Made by a program: the position numbers and the translations under genes
Source of the DNA: Pelobates cultripes
Lineage: Eukaryota > Chordata > Amphibia > Anura > Pelobatidae
Length of the DNA: 64,000 nucleotides
Reading direction: 5' to 3'
Assembly: GCA_933207985.1 (NCBI GenBank)
Contig: OW240913.1
Span: 269,919,049 to 269,983,048, forward strand
Part shown: positions 42,676-54,248 of the stretch, piece after piece
How positions within the stretch are numbered: position 1 is the first letter of the stretch
How the letters are laid out: the number at the start of each line of letters is the position of its first letter
The notes under the pieces: generated by a model
The model's database searches: none
What the model saw: the letters and a program-made list of their open reading frames with translations, nothing else
Told to the model about the DNA's origin: nothing

Positions 42676-44800
42676 GGGGGCGGAGCCAAGCAGCACATGG
42701 AGACGGTCGCAAATCAGACCGGCTCCGATCATCTACGTTAATAAACCCACAATTTCGGTGACTTGAGCAGCCACACACGGACAATATCCGTAGAGCTACA
42801 CGCAGGAGGACCCATCGAACCCGCAGATGCCCTTCTTGTTCCCGGCGACCACTAAAATCCGGCGCCGAGGATCTCGGGCCTACCACGCGGGCAGCCGGCG
42901 GCTGGAGTGGAACGGTAGCCTCGGGGCCACCCTCGACCTCCTCACCAATAACATCCTGGGCGACCCCTCCGACGACACAATGGGCCGAAAAAACCCGCGG
43001 CAAAGCCAAACACCAGCCAGAGAGGGCCAAGATATCGGGCAAATGCTCAGCTCAGCGCCACGCGCAAAAGAAATGGCGCACCCGCGGCCTGCAGCCCAAC
43101 CTACTCTCATGGAGGAAAACACGCCAGAATTGGAGTCCCTTTTGTCAGGGGACAGAGAAGCTCCATCCACAAAAGGAGACATATACAATTTATTCCTCCA
43201 TATGCAGAAGCTCTTCACAAAGGACATCACAGCAGTGAAGACAGAGGTACAGCAGGTAACTGCTAGACTAAACACCACAGAGGCAGACATCACCTCACTG
43301 AAACAGGGTATAGACAGCCTTGGGGACACAGTTCAACACCTTAACTCCTCCTATACACACCTATCGAGCCGAATGGAACAATTAGAAGACAGAAGCAGGA
43401 GTAAAAACATCAAAATACGGGGGGTCGCTGACACGCTCCCCCCCGAGGAGCTCCCACATTTTGTCAGGCGACTGATCGCCTTCCTACTACCGACACGATC
43501 GGCCAAGCAATTCTCCTTTGAAGGAGTTTACCGCATCGCTAAGTCTCCCCAAGCACCCACCACCTCAACCAGAGACATCATCTTATGTTGCCAGTCTCAT
43601 GCAGATAAGCAAAGGATCTTCACAGCTCTGAAGGGGAAAACGCCATTACAATTTGAATCCTTTTCACTCACCTTTTTCCAAGACCTCTGCAGAGCCACGC
43701 TACTATGGAGAAAATCCATGCAACCAATCACCAAGGCCCTTCAAAGCGCGGGACTGGCATACCGTTGGACCCATCCCAGAACCCTCACAGTGATTAAAAA
43801 TGGGAAACAATACAAAGCTTCTAGTCCCTCTGAGTGTACAGCCTTCCTACAGGCACTGGAGCTGCCAGCAACGCAAGACACGCCGACAATGTCGGCTGAA
43901 TGGGATGTGAGCAACATCACCCCTTTCACACCCAGGAACAGACGGGACACTGACACTTAACCTCAGACACCCATTCCAACCTCCTGAGACATTTCACTCA
44001 GTCCAAAAACTTTGGGCCAAAAACGGACTTATGAAAGTACGCGCCGATTGCGAGTTTAACAGAGACTTAGTAAGCTGCACAGTTAATTTCTAAACTCCAG
44101 AAACTGAATGAAGATCCTCTCATATGCAAACCACGAACTTAAGCCACTTAATGTTAACTGTTATCTAATCACTGTTACACCCGAAGTTTAACCATTGTAC
44201 TTTTCCTTCCCTACACCAAGGGTACAGGAACACCTGGCTGCATACATATTACTGGCCACTGTTAGAAGATCACCAGAGCCCCAGTCAGTCACTCAGGCCC
44301 CCGTTCAATATACCGCCAAGACCCATAGGATCTCCACTATCCTTCCTCCCTCCCCCCCCCGTTACCCCATAGGTTAGAGGGCACGGCAGAAAGGTCAGGA
44401 GCTGTAGAACAGCACCAAAACGATGTTAATACCAACCACACTGACCTGAAGATCGCCCACACATAGTTAATCCGCAGAAAAGGTAACAGAGACATTCCAA
44501 TAGACGAGCCCTAGACACAAGTAGGCACACGACAACTTCTACATTCCTGTGCCACCAAGGACAACACATAATGCTACAGACGAGAACTTGGCCACAAATG
44601 TAGTCAAGAACTACAAACATTTCAACCTAACCTAGGGAACACACACCTACTGGAATGACTAGACCTTAATCCTCACCTTACAGTGCAGGCACATAATTGT
44701 GAATATCCATTGTGAGCTATGTTGTCACTTCAATATTACTGTCATGGTATTGTAAACCTAAATCTGTCATTATGCACGGCAAAAATAAAGAATTATAAAA
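42676..44800 (+). mobile_element. ORF1-only L1-type element (HAL1-like), plus strand
   Basis: Target duplication AAAATCCAGACATTA is exact (42661-42675 and 44801-44815). It starts GGGGGCGGAGCCAAGCAGC, carries one complete ORF1, then about 840 bp with no reverse transcriptase, then AATAAAGAATTATAAAA. The intact ORF and exact duplication imply recent insertion. Confidence 0.8.
42827..43960 (+). CDS. L1-type ORF1 RNA-binding protein, complete
   Basis: In L1-type retrotransposons ORF1p coats the element RNA as a trimeric chaperone. The open frame is 377 codons, but ATG 42980 (residue 52, MGRKNPRQSQ) is the likelier start, since sequence before it reads like 5' UTR. A basic disordered part is followed by a coiled coil (about 115-190, with DITSLKQGIDSLGDTVQHLN), an RRM-like start (SKNIKIRGVADTLPPEELP, 192-210) and a C-terminal domain (250-346, LAYRWTHPRTLTVIKNGK). 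No stop or frameshift breaks it. No endonuclease or reverse transcriptase follows. Confidence 0.8.
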   Translation: MPFLFPATTKIRRRGSRAYHAGSRRLEWNGSLGATLDLLTNNILGDPSDDTMGRKNPRQSQTPAREGQDIGQMLSSAPRAKEMAHPRPAAQPTLMEENTPELESLLSGDREAPSTKGDIYNLFLHMQKLFTKDITAVKTEVQQVTARLNTTEADITSLKQGIDSLGDTVQHLNSSYTHLSSRMEQLEDRSRSKNIKIRGVADTLPPEELPHFVRRLIAFLLPTRSAKQFSFEGVYRIAKSPQAPTTSTRDIILCCQSHADKQRIFTALKGKTPLQFESFSLTFFQDLCRATLLWRKSMQPITKALQSAGLAYRWTHPRTLTVIKNGKQYKASSPSECTAFLQALELPATQDTPTMSAEWDVSNITPFTPRNRRDTDT

Positions 44801-44815
44801 AAAATCCAGACATTA

Positions 44816-45661
44816 TTAAAGTGTGAACAATTTCTGGATTTTGAATTCTAAATGCTGAATACTGGATGAATTTGCCCGCATTGGGTACAGGGCCAATCGG
44901 ACTTTAGACAATTACCATGTAGAATATAAGTAACACACTCCCAGATATCAAAGGACCATGCCTGTGGTCAATGCTTAAATAGTGTGGCCACTCACTGGCT
45001 ACTAGAGATACATCAGAACAAGCATGAATGATATAGTATGGATGACGCTGTAACTTGCACCATAATGGCACAGTATTGCATCATGTCGTACGACAGAGAT
45101 AAGCAGGATGGGGAGGCGTTGTTGTGACAACCAATTAATTTACAGAAGGACTGGGGAAAGTATAGACTTCCTTATATGCTTTTAGAATCTGTTCCTGTTT
45201 CTTTTTTTTTAACTGGAAAAAAAAAGTCATATCGCAGAAAACATATATAGTTCATTGTTTCCTGTTACAAAAATAGAAAAAATGTGTTTGTACCCAAACA
45301 TAGCTCTTCGTGGGTTTTGCACCTGAGGCAAATTGTTCTCAATTATCCTGTAAAAAATATATGTTTTCTTTCTGGGTTTAGAAATAAGTCCACCTGTGTT
45401 AAGTGTTTTCAGATTGAACAATTCCATTTTAATACACTGCCTACAAAGTGGGTGAAATAGTCTTTACTTTATAGTTTTATATTATTTATATTCCTACATT
45501 ACATGGAATTTTGGCAATATTTTATTTTTAGACTTTTGAAATGTTCTGCTGTTAAACACTGTGCTAACTATAGTTATATTTGAATACATGCAAAAAACAT
45601 TATGCCTACATTATACTTTGCCACTATATAAGCTGTTCATCTTTCTCTATTTCTAATTTAG
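44816..45661. other. intronic sequence, nothing recognised
   Basis: AT-rich with no clear element. Confidence 0.4.
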
Positions 45662-45879
45662 GCCGTATCCTGAACATAACAGTGCTCAGATTCTTGCTGT
45701 GCGCAACTCTTGTTATAAGCAGAATGTTCATAAGATTAAAGAATACTACACATCTGTTCATCAGAATTGGTGTGAAGTGGATGCCATGCGTAGCAAATGG
45801 TGGGTCTCGAATAAAATTATTGGAGAGGTTCAGAAAAGCATTGATCAAATACAAACCTACTTAGCAAGAGTAAAGGATG
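45662..45879 (+). CDS. AK9: AK9 visible exon 17: lid/C-terminal helices of the last kinase domain
   Basis: The acceptor is TCTAATTTAG and the donor GTAAGA. Residues 930-1002 begin RPYPEHNSAQILAVRN, where adenylate kinases carry the lid and late Arg-bearing helices, then helical sequence VHKIKEYYTSVHQNW, and SIDQIQTYLARVKD. No zinc-type lid is seen. The frame stays open past the donor, so phase agreement with exon 18 fixes the end. Confidence 0.92.
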
Positions 45880-46099
45880 GTAAGAAAATATTGTTTATTA
45901 TGTCTGTGTGGGTGGGTACATTAAGAAAGGCATTATTCACAAAATTCCATGGTAAATTGCTAGATTAAGATTTTATATAAAATAACAACAAGACTTTATA
46001 CATATAAAAAAGCCATTTAAACACACGCTCAGATCAGGAAATATTTTTTTTCTTTAAAAAGGGAGGTGGGATAGTGGCTCATGTAATTCAGAATATGAA

Positions 46100-46330
46100 T
46101 GTTACAAACATTTCCACTTAGGGGTGTACTCACTTTTATTGCCAACGGTTTAGATATTAATGGCTGTTTGTTGTGTTATTTTGAGGGGACAGCAAATTTA
46201 CACTGCTATACATGCTGTACACTTACTACTTTACATTGTAGCAGAGTGTCTTCAGTGTTGTCACATGAAAAGATATAATAAAATATTTACAAACATGTGA
46301 GGGGTGTACTCACTTTTGTGAGATACTGTA
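46100..46330. mobile_element. end fragment of another Tc1-type family
   Basis: GGGGTGTACTCACTTTTATTG (46121) and GGGGTGTACTCACTTTTGTG (46301), followed by AGATACTGTA, are the inner and outer repeats of a Tc1 end with IR/DR structure. The remaining element is absent. Confidence 0.7.
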
Positions 46331-46637
46331 TAAATACCCAGGTCATGGTATGCTATGGCTACGTAGGTGTGTGGCTGATCCTGTATCTGCGAGGATGGTT
46401 TGTGGGGCAGGTGTTCCTAGGACAGCCTAAAATGTAAATATATCATGGTTTTGTGTAGAGATTTTTATCTATTTACATCAATGGTTAATGAAAACCAAGA
46501 CCACAAGAATTATTACTATAATTTTGCCTGTTACAATGTTATACTCAACATTAACATTAATATCTCCTATTGATACACATTGCATTTATTATATTAAAAC
46601 AACACTAATTAACCTTTGGTTATTAATGCTGCATTAG

Positions 46638-46831
46638 GTAAAGCAGCTGGCATTGCGGATTTCTGCATCACTCCACAAGAGCTGCTTCCTCGGCTGGGAG
46701 AGTTTTTACAATACTGCCCAGTGAGTCTAGCACAAAGAGGAGAACTGGTTGACTGCTCAGAATCCTCTCTGCAGTTTGCAGCAGAGTTCCGAGGACATTA
46801 CTATAAAATGGCTTCACAGGAGGAATTGGAT
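46638..46831 (+). CDS. AK9: AK9 visible exon 18: domain end and linker
   Basis: The acceptor is GCTGCATTAG and the donor GTAAGT. Residues 1003-1067 include GKAAGIADFCITPQELLPRL, then QYCPVSLAQRGELVDC and a stretch ending YYKMASQEELD. The YCPVSLAQRGELV segment looks like another CPV-type start, so the module count may be four if this divergent copy is accepted. Confidence 0.92.
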
Positions 46832-47079
46832 GTAAGTTGTGTTTCTTGTGTACTCTAATAACACGGCTATATCTGTCTATCTTTGTATTTTTTTTTAAAT
46901 AAGCCTTGTTAATATTTTTTGGTGAGTAGGAAAGAAACATCGTAATGATACAGGTATATACAGTAACATTATATTTTGGATTTGCTTTATTAATTTAGTA
47001 ACCATAATTTCTTTATAGGAAAGCTTGATACTATGATTTACAATGTATATGTGTATAATGTTTTCTCTCATTGATCATG

Positions 47080-47442
47080 TGGACAATAAGGACACCTTGT
47101 AGTAGGCATTAATATATGCAATGTACTGGTGAAAGTTCCAGCAGATGCATAGATTTGAAGATATTATGAGGACATTCAGCGTCTTCAAATCCCCCATAGG
47201 AAAGCATTGATTCAATGCTTGTCTGTGGGGAAGGCCTAAAGTGCGTGCATCTGACATATGAGGTAGGAAAAGCCTGCCTCCGCAACAAGGGACCTCGGCG
47301 CTAGAATCAGGTAAGTGACAAAAGTGTTATTTAACCCACTCATTGCTTGGAGGGGGAGGGGAGAGAGTTGGGGCACAGAGGCAAAGGGACACTATAGTTT
47401 TAGTTAAATAGCTTTGAATTCCTAACACTATAGTGTTCTTTT
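47080..47442. mobile_element. T2-type MITE remnant, reversed family C
   Basis: CCCATAGGAAAGCATTGATTC matches the 9115 region of family C. At the right, GGGACACTATAGTTTTAG and CTAACACTATAGTGTTC form the terminal stem. Confidence 0.55.
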
Positions 47443-47555
47443 GTGGTCATATTGACCTTATTTATCATATGTTGCAGTACTGTATTACTATACTTTTGCA
47501 AGTAACAGTGATAATAACTTAAGTATAAAATCAATCTGTTTTGTTTATTTTGTAG

Positions 47556-47725
47556 GCCTTTTTACAAACTCCAGAATTATATGTTCCACCACTAGCAACA
47601 AGGCCACTCCCTCCTCCTGAGATGTTACCAAAGAAATTAACAGTGGCAAATGTCAAATCACAATTCCCAAAAGTTGCAGAGATGAAAGGATACTGTCCCG
47701 TTACCTACGTGGATGGTCGCAAGAG
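47556..47725 (+). CDS. AK9: AK9 visible exon 19: C-terminal CPV module begins
   Basis: The acceptor is TATTTTGTAG and the donor GTGTGC, the weakest donor match here. Residues 1068-1123: [20 protein letters not shown], then helix and [13 protein letters not shown]. The proline-rich part joins the previous domain to the final CPV/YR module, which continues in exons 20 and 21. No P-loop follows this copy. Confidence 0.92.
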
Positions 47726-48060
47726 GTGTGCCTGCAAAATTATCTGATTCTTTGTTATAGTCAGTAAATCACACAGATATTTATTCACAAAACACCATAT
47801 TCATGTGAATTGAAAACTCAGTTGCAAAATTTAGGCTAAAGTAACTTATTTGTAAAAGACCCCTAACTGCTATTGTCATATAGTTGGTACTGTTGCCTAA
47901 ATTTAGCAATTCACTTTCATTTCATTACTATTCAGAGTCTAGTTCATAAATCTCAAAGGAATACAACTTTACAAAATAATATTACAGAGTATAATGAGAA
48001 TTACTTCTGCACTTTTAATGCAAAGGTATTAAGCAGCTACGCTTCCCTATTCTATCTTAC

Positions 48061-48615
48061 TTAAAGGGACACTATAGTCCCCTGAACAACTTTAGCTTAA
48101 TGAAGCAGTTTTGGTGTATAGAACATGGCCCTGCAGCCTCACTGCTCAATCCTCTGCCATTTAGGAGTTAAATCCCTTTGTTTATGAACCCTAGTCACAC
48201 CTCCCTGCATGTGACTTGCACAGCCTTCCATAAACACTTCCTGTAAAGAGAGCCCTATTTAGGCTTTTTTTATTGCAAGTTCTGTTTAATTAAGATTTTC
48301 TTATCCCCTGCTATGTTAATAGCTTGATAGACCATGCAAGAGCCTCCAGTATGTGATTAAAGTTCAATTTAGAGATTGAGATACAATTATTTAAGGTAAA
48401 TTACATCTGTTTGAAAGAGAAACCAGTTTTTTTTTTCAAGCAGGCTCTGTCAATCATAGCCAGGGGAGGTGTGGCTAGGGCTGCATAAACAGAAACAACG
48501 TGATTTAACTCCTAAATGACAGTGAATTGAGAAGTGAAATTGCAGGGGAATGATCTGTACACTAAAACGGCTTTATTTAGCCAAAGTAATTTAGGTGACT
48601 ATAGTGTTCCTTTAA
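48061..48615. mobile_element. T2-type MITE, family A, first of a tandem pair
   Basis: TTAAAGGGACACTATAGTCC to GACTATAGTGTTCCTTTAA, TTAA at 48061-48064 and 48612-48615. The inner repeat TTTAGCTTAATGAAGCAG / GGCTTTATTTAGCC is partly kept. Confidence 0.85.
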
Positions 48616-49146
48616 CTATTTTAGCTTATTGAAACTGTTTTGGTGTATAGATCATGCCCATGCACTCACTGCTCAATTTGTTGGCATTTAGGAGTCAAAT
48701 CACTTTGTTTATGCAGCCCTAGACACACCTCCCTGCATGTGATCTACTTGGCCTTCCTAAGCACTTCCTGTAAAGATACATCTAATGTTTATACTTCTTT
48801 TATTGCAAATTCTGTTTAATTGACAATTTTTTATCCCATGCTCTGTTAATAGCTTGCCATACCTTGCAGGAGCCTCTTGTGTGTAATTAAAGTTAAATTT
48901 ATAGAGCAGGAGATAAAATCCTTTAAGGTAAGGTACATCTGATTAAAAATGAAACCATTTTTTTTTCATGCAGGCTGTGCCAATCACATACAGGGGAGGT
49001 GTGGCTAATGCTGCATAAACAGAAACAAAAGTGATTTAACTCCCACGTGGCAATGAATTGAGCAGTGAAACTTCAGATGCATGATTTATACACAACACCT
49101 GCTTTATTAAGCTGAAGTTGTATTGTTGGCTATAGTATCCCTTTAA
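48616..49146. mobile_element. T2-type MITE, family A, second of a tandem pair
   Basis: It starts directly after the first copy within the TTTTAGCTTATTGAAACTG block, lacking the outermost bases, and ends GCTATAGTATCCCTTTAA (TTAA 49143-49146). Head-to-tail copies sharing one TTAA suggest insertion into an existing end, or unequal exchange. Confidence 0.8.
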
Positions 49147-49800
49147 TCCCTTTACATAAATTAGTTCATCACTAAACTGAGAATTGTAAAGAATCAACAA
49201 GGGAATTGTAAATTTTAGGTTAAAATAACTGCTTTGAATAAGCTCTCCAATTCTGCTATGTTTCCAGGTGGAAATTATTATTTTGTCCTAAAATTCGCAA
49301 TTACCTTGTTGCTTAAGAAGTCTCAGTTTAATAAATGCATTTGAAGAAGCAGTTGTAAACATGAGGGCCCACATTTGCAAGTTGAACTGTTTTATATTAA
49401 AATATATTATTTATGTTCTATAGAACGATAATGCATTGTGACACATAATTATGACTACATTAACACCAATTGCCCTAATCGCGTAAAGATGCAGCTCATC
49501 CACACAGTAATCCAGCCTGTAACACAACCTCATGTACCTCCAGTGAAAGAACTTTACATGACCTTTTTGTTCTTACAAGAAAGCCGTGACTTTCTATGGG
49601 CAATACAACACCATCAATTTAAGTCAGAATATCGTCGCAGTCAGATCACTTTCCTCACATGTAGCTTGGTTGTTCTACATTTTAAATATTTGATGTCAGT
49701 ACATGAAATATGAATGATTTCATTTACAATTTACTGTACCCCCTTGTGGCATTAGTTTGACATTAAACTGCATTTTATGTGCATCATTTTTTATCCCAAG

Positions 49801-49899
49801 ATATGAAGCTTTAGTTCCCGGGCATATTGAAAATGCTGTGGAGTATAGAGACAGAATCTATATTTTTGAAAGCGAGATGAAGCTGAAGAAATTTATGAG
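49801..49899 (+). CDS. AK9: AK9 visible exon 20: C-terminal module, YR/IY part
   Basis: The acceptor is TATCCCAAG and the donor GTGAGT; 99 bp. Residues 1124-1156 carry YEALVPGHIENAVEYRDRIY and IFESEMKLKKFM, which align with AVMYREKIYYCST in exon 7 and YRQYIYFFSTKEN in exon 14. That makes the repeat of this module along the protein visible by eye. Confidence 0.93.
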
Positions 49900-51289
49900 G
49901 TGAGTGTTATTTTTATATGACTTGTGAATAGGCAGCTGTAAAAAGAAATGGTACTCATATTATTTACCATTAGAAATAAATTATGAGCAGACTTAAACTC
50001 TGTTTTATAGTTTTAGGGTTTTATTTTTATTTTCACAGTTGTTTCTAATCACGCGAAATATTTTCAAAAACATATATGTTTATTTGTGATATTACAATGG
50101 TTTGTAGGCTAAGGATAACGAATGTCACTATCACTAACATTCTACATATCTTGGTGGCATTACAATCTTTATTACCACTGGGCACAGAGTTAGGATATTA
50201 TAAACAGATATATTTGCTCCTCTTCTTTCACCCACCCTACGTGTACAGGTGTTACGTGATAATGTGAGCAGGGGCCACCAGATCCCTCTATTGCTGTAGC
50301 TTCCACAAACCTCTGCAGGTGTTTTTAAGACTCTTTCAGGGGGAACAGTAAGTAGCTAATCATAGAGTGTCTTGGGGTACACTGCTTATTTATTTAAGAC
50401 TGTATATAAGTTGCCATCAAAATTGTTCAGGAATTCTCTTTGATACTTGAGGAGAATCAAGATAAAATCCTCAAATTGGCTTCTAAACTTGTTACACTTG
50501 ATGAATTTAGAGGCTTTCCGTTTACAGCAAAGCTTTTAATTAGTAGCCTATGGCTTAAATTCTCATAGCAATTTGGCTTATTTTCCCACACACCAAATTT
50601 ATCTAGCCATGTCAGGATTATAGAAGTAAGAAGAGACAGCAAAACAAACAAGAGACAGCAAAACAAGAACCAGGAAATCAGGGAGCAATATAAAGCACAA
50701 AACAAGGAATCAATAGGTAACCACGACAGGGCAATGACAAATGGGACTAAAAATTAATTTAAACTATATGGTGGACACTGATTGGTCCACACCACCCCTG
50801 TGACCTTGAAAGGTGCGGGAAATAGTTTGCAGTGAGGATGTGGCACTGCTAATGAAGCTTGGTGTCATTTTATTATAAATAGAGGGGCACCGCAAGCATG
50901 CAGCTTTCCTCTCTCTATTACACTGCTGTATAGCATTCGCCTCCCTATCTACATGTTTGGGAAGTCTGAATGCAAGGGCCGATTGGGAGGGCTGAAGGAA
51001 CTCGGGAGGCAGTACTTTCCAAACGATGTCTGGAGCAGCGCGTCGATTGGGTAAGTTTCATGACAGAAGCTCTGTTCTACACACAATATGGAGCTCCTAA
51101 AAAAGAGGGACATTAGGATAAAAAAAAGAGGGACAGAGGGATTCGGCTCGAAATAGGAAGTGTCCCTCCTAAGTAGGAAAACTTGTGAGGCATGCTTTTA
51201 ATATCAAAACCTAACCTAATCTCAAAAATGATATTGTGTTGTGCTTTCATTTATTTGTGTTTTAAAATGTTTTGCATTAATATTTGTAG
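49900..51289. other. intronic sequence, nothing recognised
   Basis: No element ends identified. The stretch 50760-51070 is a little richer in GC, with GGGAGGC-type motifs. Confidence 0.35.
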
Positions 51290-51392
51290 ACTTCCAGAAA
51301 AGTATTGGGATCATAAGCTTCCAAGTAAACTTCCCCCCAAAATGGAACCAGTCCTGCTGACATCTCTTCCTTTAACAGGGTACCTTGAGCAG
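51290..51392 (+). CDS. AK9: AK9 visible exon 21: end of C-terminal module
   Basis: The acceptor is ATATTTGTAG and the donor GTTGGT, a non-consensus +3 position. Residues 1157-1191: LPEKYWDHKLPSKLPP, then LTSLPLTGYLEQ. LPEKYW matches the Asn-Pro-Glu ending of the exon 7 module. The exon ends in phase 0. Confidence 0.9.
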
Positions 51393-52000
51393 GTTGGTAT
51401 TTCCTCCCTTTTTTAAGGTTTTGAACAGTATATAGTTGAGAAAACAAATTCTGGTTTGGAATGTAAAGCTTAAAAAGTGTGTTCAGTGCTGTACTGCGCA
51501 GAAATCTGAGTGAGCAGGTTGTTAAGGAAGTATTAATAGTCCATATTATTCTACTCTCACTTGTATGCGTGTACTATGTACTATGTAAAAATAAGAGTAA
51601 TATTGTCATTAATGCAAGAATTGCCAGGAAGTGAATTTCAAACTGAAGGCTAAAATAGTAATAATAAATATTAATAAAAATAATACTTTGAATTCTTACT
51701 TTAGTGAATAATCCTGTTTGTAACCACAACATTTTAAATTAAACGCGTTTTCAATTTCACCTTGAGTGGCAGCAAAACCACCTGAGACAAGCCCTAATTT
51801 AAATGCAGTGGTAGTGCTTATATGTGTACTTACTCACAATTTGTCCAGCTCTGTATCTGTGCAATGCTATCCACAGGAGGATTGCCACATATGGCTTTCC
51901 ATAATTAAGATATGCTTGCAGCCTAGGCTAGAATTGCACTTTGCTTTAAATAAGTAAATCTGCCTACTTGGTACGCACTATATAGGTACCCTTGACTTAT
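51393..52000. other. intronic sequence, nothing recognised
   Basis: AT-rich with AATAAT runs at 51655-51690; no gene or clear repeat. Confidence 0.4.
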
Positions 52001-52009
52001 TCAGACTTT

Positions 52010-52330
52010 GAGTGGATATTGGTGGCTTTAAGCATAGTACTCCCGATCGGAACATTTGTTTTTCTTCTTTTTGTTGACATGTGCCTGTCACTTGGGTTGT
52101 CCAGTCACCATGGAGATGGACTACAGAACTCTTTTTTTGTTTACTAGGCTGCTATAGCAACCCCATACAGCTGTCTGATATTTGCACTGGGTAGGGCAGC
52201 ATTTTCTAGCCACATACCTCTATATAAAGGGAAGCTGAGTGACGTGTTAATCACTCTTGACAAAGGCCCACCAGGATGAAACGTTGGGTATTTTGGTATC
52301 CTGGTTCCAGCCTTGTCTTATTTTCTTGAG
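52010..52330 (+). mobile_element. possible Penelope-like fragment with decayed hammerhead-like motif
   Basis: ACTCTTGACAAAGGCCCACC followed by AGGATGAAACGTTGGG (about 52252-52287) resembles the CTGACGAAGGC ... GAAACGTC block seen in Penelope-like and related retroelements, where it forms a hammerhead ribozyme. Several core bases differ (TTGACAAA), so cleavage is doubtful. The family assignment is inferred from this motif alone. Confidence 0.4.
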
Positions 52331-53490
52331 CTAACACTGTATGTACAGCCTGTATTCTTTGTGATTTCATGTATATTTAATATGATATTCTTTCCTGAAT
52401 ATGTTCTGTATGTGCATTAACATGAACTTTTACTTTTTGACTAACATGATGAATTGTGTATGGGATATTGCATTGTGATTTACATTGTGATTATTCTGCA
52501 TATATTTTTGTGTATATTAATTATTAACTTATTTGCTTAAATGGGGGAGGGGGATGAGGGTGGTATGTGTGTGTTTTTGTGTGTACACATTCATTTTTTC
52601 CCCATACACATATTACATGCATATGCAAACACTACACACAATCTGTGCACATACAATACACAGCTAATAGAGACCTTACACACAGCATAACAGTCTCACT
52701 GCACTATTCACTAAATTGAGAATTGCTTGGAATACAAAGTGAAATCAGAGTGATTTTTAAATATAAAGCCAACCCTGGAAGCTTCATATTGTTTTCTTTT
52801 GTTTTCACAAGCACAGTAGGCGCAAGATAGTAATGGGTTCCTTTGTCAGAGTCATGAATAGGCGGGATAACGTTTGACTTATAAAACTTAAATATAGCTA
52901 GATTCCTCTCGTAGTGACACATTATTTGATGTTGCGCTACATAGGTGTGCCATAGTTTTGTCTATGTACTGTGATATCTCATGTAACTGTCAGACTCTGT
53001 CACTAAGGTAAAAATTTTATTTAATATGCAACCACCTCAACAAAAACAAAATGACAAACAAATATAAGGCCAACACCTCCAAATTGAACACGAAACTGAC
53101 ATGGAGATTTTTTCTAATTTGGCTATTTTGGCTTAAATTTGGAATTCATGTCCAATTCACTTTGGATTCCCTGCAATTCTAAGTTTAGTGAATAACTTTG
53201 TAAGTCGTTGGCATGACACTTCATTTTCTGCAAATGCGTTTGCCAGCCTGCCCTACCTGCATGGAAATGGAGAGGTAAAAATGGCATGATTCAATTAATG
53301 CCATTATAATAAGATTATACATGGCACTTTGTAATGGTTATGGTGCTTGGAGTGTTCCTTTTTAAAAGTACAGAGCTCAGTTCTTAGTTGAGAAGGGCAC
53401 ATGTGCAGAGACCTGGTTCACTGCATGTTACAGTGGTGAGTGAATTGTGGTTTTCTTTTCTTCTGTGTAATGATTTTGTCTTTTGTTCAG
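52331..53490. other. intronic sequence, little recognised
   Basis: A short TGTG tract lies near 52562-52590 and GTGTTCCTTTTTAAAAG at 53352 may be a decayed T2-type end. Confidence 0.35.
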
Positions 53491-53605
53491 GGAGCAGCAT
53501 CCGCTTTAATAAAAGCTCTAAATGATGCGGGAAGCCTGAAGCCAAAGTACCCATTTTTAAGTGTAAAAAGATCTGCTTTGCTGTACATTGCATATCAACT
53601 AAAAG
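53491..53605 (+). CDS. AK9: AK9 visible exon 22: C-terminal helical segment
   Basis: The acceptor is TTTTGTTCAG and the donor GTAAGA. Residues 1192-1229: GAASALIKALNDAGSLKPKY, then PFLSVKRSALLYIAYQLK. It is a helical C-terminal region with no P-loop or DGFP motif. The intron that follows carries the polypurine minisatellite. Confidence 0.92.
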
Positions 53606-54248
53606 GTAAGAAAATGTGAAATAATATACATTTCTTCATAGTCAGAAAATTGGTAAAGAATAATATACCATATAGTCAGAAAAGTGTGTGTGCGTTCGTG
53701 TGTGCGTTCGTTCCAGCAGATAAGATGCCAAAATACCAGATTATTGCCGTATGCAATGATACCTTTTTTATTAGACTAACATAATACTTAAAAGACAATC
53801 TTTTGAGAGTTTTCTTCTCTTCAGGTCTGAAGCAATACTGATCAATCTGATAGCACTTAAAACAAGTAATGTCAGAGAAGGGGAGGGGGCCGAGTGGGGT
53901 ATCATAAATAGCCTGGGAGTGAGAATAGACTGGTTGAGAATAGTCCGAACATACTGTGAATGCATAATAATGTATCTGTGACCGCTTGTCCTGATGTGCA
54001 CAGTGTGTGTCTTACAGTGCATCATGGTTTTATAAACCTTATCTGTGTATGTCTGTGTTTGTGTGTGTATTTGTATTGCAGTCTGTGTGTGTTCTGGTGC
54101 TGCACAGAGAAGAAAGGGAGACAAACTGAGCATATATACCTATTTTTGTGTGTATAATTGAGAACAGACAATTTCTAGCATTCCAGATATAGTGGAGCAT
54201 AATGAAAATATCATGTAATACAAAAGATACATTCATTTATTTTTTACT

